Below, in pieces: positions 53,883-59,663 of a DNA stretch of 59,663 nucleotides (position 1 is its first letter; every line of letters starts with the position of its first letter). This DNA is from Branchiostoma floridae (lineage: Eukaryota; Chordata; Leptocardii; Amphioxiformes; Branchiostomatidae): positions 21,172,921 through 21,232,583 of the forward strand of contig NC_049992.1 of NCBI RefSeq assembly GCF_000003815.2, in the 5' to 3' direction. The position numbers and the translations under genes were made by a program. The notes under the pieces were generated by a model. That model saw nothing but the letters and a program-made list of their open reading frames with translations, had not been told where the DNA came from and ran no database searches.

Positions 53883-54857
53883 GACGTGTGATTGGCAGGC
53901 GGGGATTGAGAAAAGAAAACAACGTCCATTCACCCTACTTTAAGAGCTTGTTACTCTAGCAACCATATTCAACAGCACATTCTCGACCACGGGTATTTCG
54001 GGAAGCGGGTGAAAAGGCTTCCTTGTGCTGAATAAGTCCGTCGGCCAGTGTGTGTTTTACCAAGGAGGATATTGTGTAGTGGTTAGCTGAGCCGTGATTT
54101 TCTGGACGCGGCGGCCTCAAAGGCACTGTTGACCAACGATTAGCAATTAGCAACACCCATCCCTGTGCTATTGTTGCACTGTCAGTAAGAGCCCGTGTGC
54201 TTGCACAAGTGTGAGGTCGTTTTCTTTTTCTTTACTTCAGTACATACAAGAACCGTCATCAAGACGAACAAAATATTTCTTCATGCCAACATCGACGGCA
54301 CGTATAGCATAGATCTCCGGGGGGATGTATATCAATGCTGACAACGATAGGTATTTAATAAAAACAAATTGCATTATTTCGTTATACATTATAGTTAATC
54401 TTTCCTCCTGATGCCAACCGACGCTCGTCGTCTATAAAGTTGTTACGAAGAAAAATCTCTTCAGATCTGTTTTCGTGCTACAGTGAAAAGACTTGTAGAT
54501 CTGTCGGACCTCTTTAAGGCCAGTCTTATTCATTAACCATTAAAGAGTCTATGCACCAGTAACTACACCCAAAGGTTCCATACCTCAAGTGCTGCCTATT
54601 TTCCCCCCGTCTTGAGGAGCGCGTCGTTCCGCCTTCCTTGCTTCTTTTGTTGCAAGCTCTTGGCGAGAACTCCGCGCGGATCAGTGTGTACACAAGTATA
54701 TTGACATTGCCACGTAATTGTCATTAAGTACACAGCTGATATGTGCCTATTGACCTCACTTTTCTTTAGGATTGGACCATTTTGACAAGGAGGGGGTGTT
54801 CAGAAACAGGCGTTCTGCTGGCGCCTAAACTGAAGCAAGTTTGGAACACTTAATTAA
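53883..54857. other. Intergenic stretch after the gap
   Basis: No supported feature. Confidence 0.35.
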
Positions 54858-56482
54858 GGTGCGCTCCCACTGCACTCGCGTCACGCTTGCGTCGCTGCGG
54901 GGTTCGACAACGCAGACGTAACCCCACAGAACCTAGAGGTGACGCGAGCGAACCTAGAGGTGACACAAGCGAACCTAGAGGTGATACAAGCAAGCGCGAC
55001 GTTTTTTTGAAAGTTAAAAATAACGCAAGTGGCAAGATGCCCCAACAGTGACTCAACAGTGACACAACAGTGACACAACAGTGACGCCAACGTGCCTTCA
55101 ACAGTATCAATGTTATATTTTGTATATTTTGCACCAAGTATACAAAGTAAACATCCTTTTATTACTGAAAAGCTATTTTGGATACATTTTTGGATATCAT
55201 TTTACAGCGGTTTTTGATTCAGTTACAACTAGGGGTGGGTGCCGGTACAGAAAATTCAGGTCCAGGCCCGGTTCAGGTCCAGAGGATCAGGTCCAGGTTT
55301 GGACCTGAACCTGGACCTAATTCAGTATGTGATCATTTGTGAATAAATAATATTGAAAACAATGGTCCATTTCATTACAAGGAAATCTGTTTTGTGGATT
55401 ATTCGACTCCCACTGGCGTTTAAGATCCTATAAGGGTAACTACCTCTGTACTATTGATTGTAAAACTTGGTAGAAATGACGATAGGCTCTACTCTACTTG
55501 GCTGTTGTTATTTTCCTCGACCGGTAAGCCCCGAAACGTGTGAATGCCGGATCATATAATCTGTTCATTTTCCAATAGGTCCAACATCCGGTCCACCGAT
55601 TTTTTTTCAGGTCCGGTTTTTCTAGACCGGTCCAATAAGAAAAAACCGGTTTCCACAAAACGTAACTTGTATTCAGACTAACTTAAAAATATATTTTGTT
55701 TTATTTGGTGGGGAGTAGGCCAGAATTCTATACTTGTAAACACCAAATAAGTAACTGGTTTATCGATTCATAAACCCACAGATGTGGAGAAACAGATTAT
55801 CGTACAACGTTGAAAAAGAAATCATATATATGTTTGATGATAACGTTTGCTTTTGAGTTTACATTACAAGCAATTTAATCATCTCTGATAGCCTGCCGCC
55901 GATAGAACACCAAACTTGCAGGCATTCGGACCCATAAGCCATGTTTTTCCTCCCTTTTTACAAGTATGATAGACATTAATAATTTAGCAAGCCACTCACC
56001 GACAGTGAAAATTGTCCGCGTCGCCAAAAAAAATTTAAAAAACGAATGAAATATCAAACCTTTTCATTTGTGAAATTTGAAATTGTTCAATAAACCTATA
56101 GACATACCTGGTGCAAAACACAAAATCGATCGAGTCAAATCTGGTATAAACCTTAAACGTATATGGTTCGTGTCCGGTCATTTGGGTCACTTTATTTACT
56201 GTAAAAGTCTTTCAAGGTTATTATATAACATATGTAACATATTATTCATCATCACAAGGGAAATTATTTCATTATAAATATCATTTTGAGGCATTTTTAT
56301 AATTTTATAGTGACTTTTCATAAATTGACAACGCTGCGATTTCCAATAACATGTCTAGAAACGCAACAGTGACGCAAGTCAGTGGGAGTGCAACAGAAAA
56401 TCGGCGAAAATAACACAACAGTGACGCAGTGAACGAACCCCGCTGCGACGCAAGCCTGACGCGAGTTCAGTGGGAGCGCACC
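54858..56482. mobile_element. 1.6-kb TIR element with GGTGCGCTCCCACTG ends
   Basis: The left end GGTGCGCTCCCACTGCACTC and the following CGCGTCA-GCTTGCGTCGC-GCGGGGTTCG are mirrored at the right end (56432-56482). The flanks are TTAA (left) and TTGA (right), possibly a mutated TTAA duplication as in piggyBac-type elements. Subterminal tandem words: GAACCTAGAGGTGAC about three to four times (54931-54985) and CAACAGTGAC four to five times (55045-55085). No transposase is seen. Confidence 0.75.
55228..55640 (+). repeat. Nested GGTCCAGG repeat insertion
   Basis: Starts TAGGGGTGGGTGCCGGTACA, has tandem CAGGTCCAGG/GGACCTGAACCT words, and ends near CCGGTCCAATAAG. The start is shared, in reverse, with the fragment at 29620-29705. 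It lies inside the 1.6-kb TIR element, so it probably inserted later. Confidence 0.5.
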
Positions 56483-57293
56483 TTGAGCCAGCTTTTCTTT
56501 TATATTAGCAATCTACTGTTTGATATGAAACATATCAGAAAACAACAAGTTCCAAAAATAGAACGCATGTACGATATTTTCAACTCAAATGCTAGATGGA
56601 CGGGTTCGATTAAGAGAAAATATTTTTTACATTCTTGTATAAATTCGGTATAAAACGTTTGGTATATCAACTTTGGAAAGGTCTTTCGTGTATTTTGTTC
56701 AAACTAATAAAAAAATACATGAAAGACCTTTATGGAACTGCGCTTTCCCAGAAAACGAAGAAGACAATAATAAAGAGTTTAGAGAGGGCTTTAGAGGCTT
56801 TATTCGTCCATTAGCAGAGATACAAACATATATGTACAATGCTAGTCTTCCTGGACTTAAAAATACACAAAGGACATAACGTTACACATACAGATACATA
56901 CAATTATTTACAGTACAAATCAATCAGTACATACAATTCATATAATAAGAAAAAGTACAGCCTCTGAATGCGAAAGTGCGATGGCCAGCTGTGTTCGTCA
57001 TTTTTAAAAGCAAACTGAACAAAGTTTTCACGTTTTAAGCAGGGCCCCGGCCCTACATAAACCACATTGCAAGCTCGTGAGGTCTGAGCGGCTTGCCAGA
57101 GACTATGTTGAAACTATCTTTCACGTTTAAATTTACATACTTTTCGATTTTTTAAATTTTACTTCTGAGGTAGCAATAACTGACAGTTAATCGGCGGGGG
57201 GGTGGGGGTGATAGCAACAAAAAAGTCAGCACGATGCCACTTACACACTGACCTGAACAGTAGGGGAGGTGCCGACGCCGATTTTCCCGAATA
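56483..57293. other. Intergenic stretch, nothing recognised
   Basis: AT-rich; frames at 56429-56879 have no family features. Confidence 0.35.
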
Positions 57294-57491
57294 TACTGTA
57301 AATGCATTTAAGTTCGCGGTAGCGTGAAAAAGGACTTTTCGCGGTGATTTTAAGTTCGCGGTAGCACCATGCACTGTATGTAGTCTCTTACTGCCATAAA
57401 AAATGTTCGCGGTTGTTTTAAATTCGCGGTGAAGTGTCCACCGCGAAAACCGCGAACATTAAACCACCGCGAACATTTCTGCATTTACAGC
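57294..57491. mobile_element. ~195-bp TTCGCGGT-type MITE
   Basis: CTGTAAATGCATTTAAGTTC at the left and GAACATTTCTGCATTTACAG at the right form imperfect inverted ends. Inside, AAGTTCGCGGT or its complement occurs six or more times (TTCGCGGTAGC, ACCGCGAACATT). It is a small palindromic element. Confidence 0.8.
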
Positions 57492-58047
57492 ATTGGCTGG
57501 TGGGTTCGACCGGTCGCTTCTCTCTAGCCCCCGGTGGACGTTGGGAATTATCGTCTAAACTAGCACCCTCCGCGAACACCCGCTGATTTTCTGGAGGTTT
57601 TTTTGCAAAATTTGTCTATATTCATGCATGCATCCACTTTGTCCGTTAGGAATGACGAAAAGGGCAAAATTCAACTTACATTTTTTAATGTTATGCGCTG
57701 AACTGCACCAAGTCGGAGTTTGAATGGATTTCAAAGTTTTTTTTTAAATATTTGAATACATATTGTTGAAGGAAACCAATCTTGGCGCTCTCCCCAAGCG
57801 AAGAAATTTCTCCTTGGCTCTTTTACCCTTCCAGGTAGAAATGTTGGGCAGCTAGACCATGTGAAGGTAACATTCTGTATTTGCAAATATTGTTAAATTA
57901 TTTTTTTTTTTGCCATTTTTGACCCCAAAAAATGTATATTTTCGGTTCTTATGTCATAAAAACACTGAAATTTGGTATACGGGTAGATTAAGCACTTGGA
58001 CTGGAAAAATTGGTCGCACAGACCAGCCCATTTTGCATAAATAGGGG
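57492..58047. other. Intergenic stretch
   Basis: No gene was recognised. It leads into the repeat at 58048. Confidence 0.35.
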
Positions 58048-58235
58048 TGTTCCGGAAGAGTCCATTCTTGTATGGGGGTATTTAAAAACATTTAAAGTCA
58101 TTTTAGAGTGAGATAATTTGGGAAAGGTCAATTTTTGCAAAAGGCTGATATGAAACAGTACATTTTTGCGTTGAGATGGGTTGAAATATGCTGTATTTGC
58201 TCAAGAGCAAATATCGGCCTTTCTTGTTTCCTTTA
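58048..58235 (+). repeat. Repeat shared with the 44-kb tandem array
   Basis: GGAAGAGTCCATTCTTG and GAAATATGCTGTATTTGCTC followed by AGAGCAAATATCGGCC match 44054 and 44433-44475. The two loci carry the same unit in the same orientation. Confidence 0.6.
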
Positions 58236-59420
58236 TATTTTTAGGAAATGAGAGAGGAAGAGGCTGACCAAAAACAAATACAGTACTACAAGCACCCTGC
58301 CTGCACAGGAGCCTGAACAGAAGGCAACAAATCAGACTTGTCATCCATTCAAACTAATGAAAATTCTGTAATTACATGTACACCTAGGTAGGGCATTCTT
58401 CAGATGAGCATGTTGGGATGTCATATTCATTCTCTGTCGTTCTACTCCTTCTGGTCGGCTACACCTTGTTACAATCAAACACATTCAGACAGTGGCGTCC
58501 ACCAACCCAGGGTGAGACCAGTGGGCGACTCACCACATCACAAAGCAAACTGACTACTAATCTGTACATTTTTAATGGACCAAACAAATAAATCATTATC
58601 ATTATAATATTCTGGTCCCTTTACTTTCCCACATCAGCTTTTCGGTTACTCCGGCCACAAACTAGCTGTCAGCCAATCAGAGAAGGCGTCTTTGAGATGT
58701 CCAGAGGAAAATCTTGTTCTAAATATACATGTACATGCAGTATGTAGGCATGTTTCCACCTCTGCAGATGATGGTAGCATTTGTGTGAAGTCACGGTGGT
58801 TGGCAGCGTCTACTGTGGCTTTGTAGGCCAATCCAGGCATGGCAGTCACGGCCAGTTAGGACATATTGTTCTAAATAAGGCAAGCATTATTCATAACCAA
58901 TGCTATCATAACGTTCCTCACCAGGGCGATTTGTCAGTCAGTTTCTGCGTCAAACAGATTTGTGGGCAGAGGCCGACCGCTGCCTCACCAAACACTACCC
59001 AAACAAGAAAGCTTTTAAAAAAAGCTGGCCGGGGCGCATTTGGAAGGACTACCTCAAAATTTCATGTTGTGTTCCAGTAAAATGTGCATCATTATTAAAC
59101 TAGAAGTTTATATCTAAAATCTATGGGAAGTTGGCTGGAAACCTTTGTTCACTGGTATAATTGGATTTTCCGGCGTACTTTTGTGGGCGGAATTGTATCC
59201 CTTGTGTGCGCTGTGTGCCGGATATAAAAATCGTAAAAGAAACTCCGGTGCGAGACCACAGCCAAAGGCGGGAAGAGGTCCCGGATGTGCATTGTCGTTC
59301 TTTCTTCGTGACAGAAATTTCACAGGCAGACATGGTACGAATATGTAATGAACAGATTATGGACGGTCAATACTTCTCAAGCTTCTGAATCGTTTGGATA
59401 TGAAAATTATCGTGCTGAAG
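58236..59420. other. Intergenic stretch
   Basis: No supported gene. A minus-strand open segment at 58646-58849 reads like protein in places but lacks splice partners. Confidence 0.35.
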
Positions 59421-59583
59421 ATATTTATACGTGTCTGGGGGATCCTACCAGACAACTTGTATAACCAATCAGAAACCAGTCTGCGATTCTCCGCCAATCA
59501 ACGATCAAATTGGCGTGTTGCTTTCTACCACGTCCGTAATAGGGATGTCTGAATCTTAATTTGCATACGGCAGCATATATAAA
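59421..59583. promoter_or_regulatory. Candidate divergent promoter with CCAAT boxes and octamer
   Basis: Facing plus: octamer ATTTGCAT at 59559-59566 and TATATAAA at 59576-59583. Facing minus: TATAAATA (complement of 59422-59429). Between them are three CCAAT boxes: 59465-59469 and 59494-59498 (plus), 59509-59513 (as ATTGG). This arrangement is familiar from divergent histone gene pairs, but no histone frame is visible within the window on the minus side, and the plus-side gene would start beyond 59663. Confidence 0.5.
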
Positions 59584-59663
59584 CATGTTATGGTGGGTCC
59601 GGTGAGGCCGGAGTTGCGTCCTTGACTGGTTTGCGTGGGGTGCGGATCCATTGGTACAGGTTG

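Noticed and set aside
53577-53959. Four open frames of about 100 residues
   Set aside because: They run through the 174-N gap and consist mainly of undetermined residues.
58646-58849. Minus-strand 67-residue frame that reads like protein
   Set aside because: No convincing splice sites or family motifs, and no neighbouring exon; kept as non-coding.
59114-59388. Possible histone coding sequence beside the divergent promoter
   Set aside because: A few basic residues (AKGGKRSR in one frame) recall a histone tail, but the frame stops quickly and no histone fold follows.

Overview
This looks like animal nuclear DNA, most probably from a lancelet (Branchiostoma) or another invertebrate deuterostome. 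That placement is inference. It rests on many-exon genes with GT-AG introns of 0.1-5 kb, an ING4/5 gene very close to the vertebrate proteins, and a dense mix of miniature inverted-repeat elements (MITEs), foldback elements and dead non-LTR retrotransposons. There is no bacterial gene layout. Two runs of N (6781-6880, 53709-53882) are assembly gaps.

Four protein genes can be supported. (1) 7531-8081 (+) is the last coding exon of a type I membrane protein, tentatively KIAA2013/DUF2152-like; its other exons are not visible. (2) 14846-16249 (+) is an intronless gene for an unfamiliar 467-residue acidic/basic protein with three copies of a YTxDD motif spaced 62-63 residues apart and a Cys-Cys tail. 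(3) 19748-33160 (+) is a complete 8-exon ING4/5 gene (255 residues, C-terminal PHD finger). (4) 45257-35763 (-) is a 9-exon gene whose spliced reading frame closes at 685 residues. It has a disordered, proline-rich N-terminal half, three short V-D-x-E-L-x-E-A-E-x-L-I repeats on separate symmetric exons, and a C-terminal domain that aligns by eye with the microtubule-binding stalk of dynein heavy chains, without any dynein motor. ING and the stalk gene are convergent, with about 2.6 kb between their stop codons.

The rest is mainly mobile DNA. From 1 to 6.2 kb there are two nested Harbinger-like TIR elements, a 588-bp foldback element and repeats of a TTGACAGGAT palindrome. At 13-14 kb lies a dead LINE. 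The ING introns hold a 2.0-kb LINE flanked by a 12-bp target duplication, a reversed LINE endonuclease fragment, a 1.6-kb TA-flanked TIR element, hAT-like MITEs and a 1.1-kb TIR element. Further MITEs lie downstream of ING, and a dispersed repeat family recurs in at least six places. From 46 to 58 kb come more LINE fragments, a 402-bp MITE with a nested palindrome, a 1.6-kb TIR element with internal tandem repeats, and a CGCGGT-type MITE. The window ends in what looks like a divergent promoter (TATA boxes facing both ways, three CCAAT boxes, an octamer).

The genes show no pathway link. ING4/5 would act in chromatin (H3K4me3 reading in a histone acetyltransferase complex), the stalk protein probably on microtubules, and the 7.5-kb gene in a membrane.
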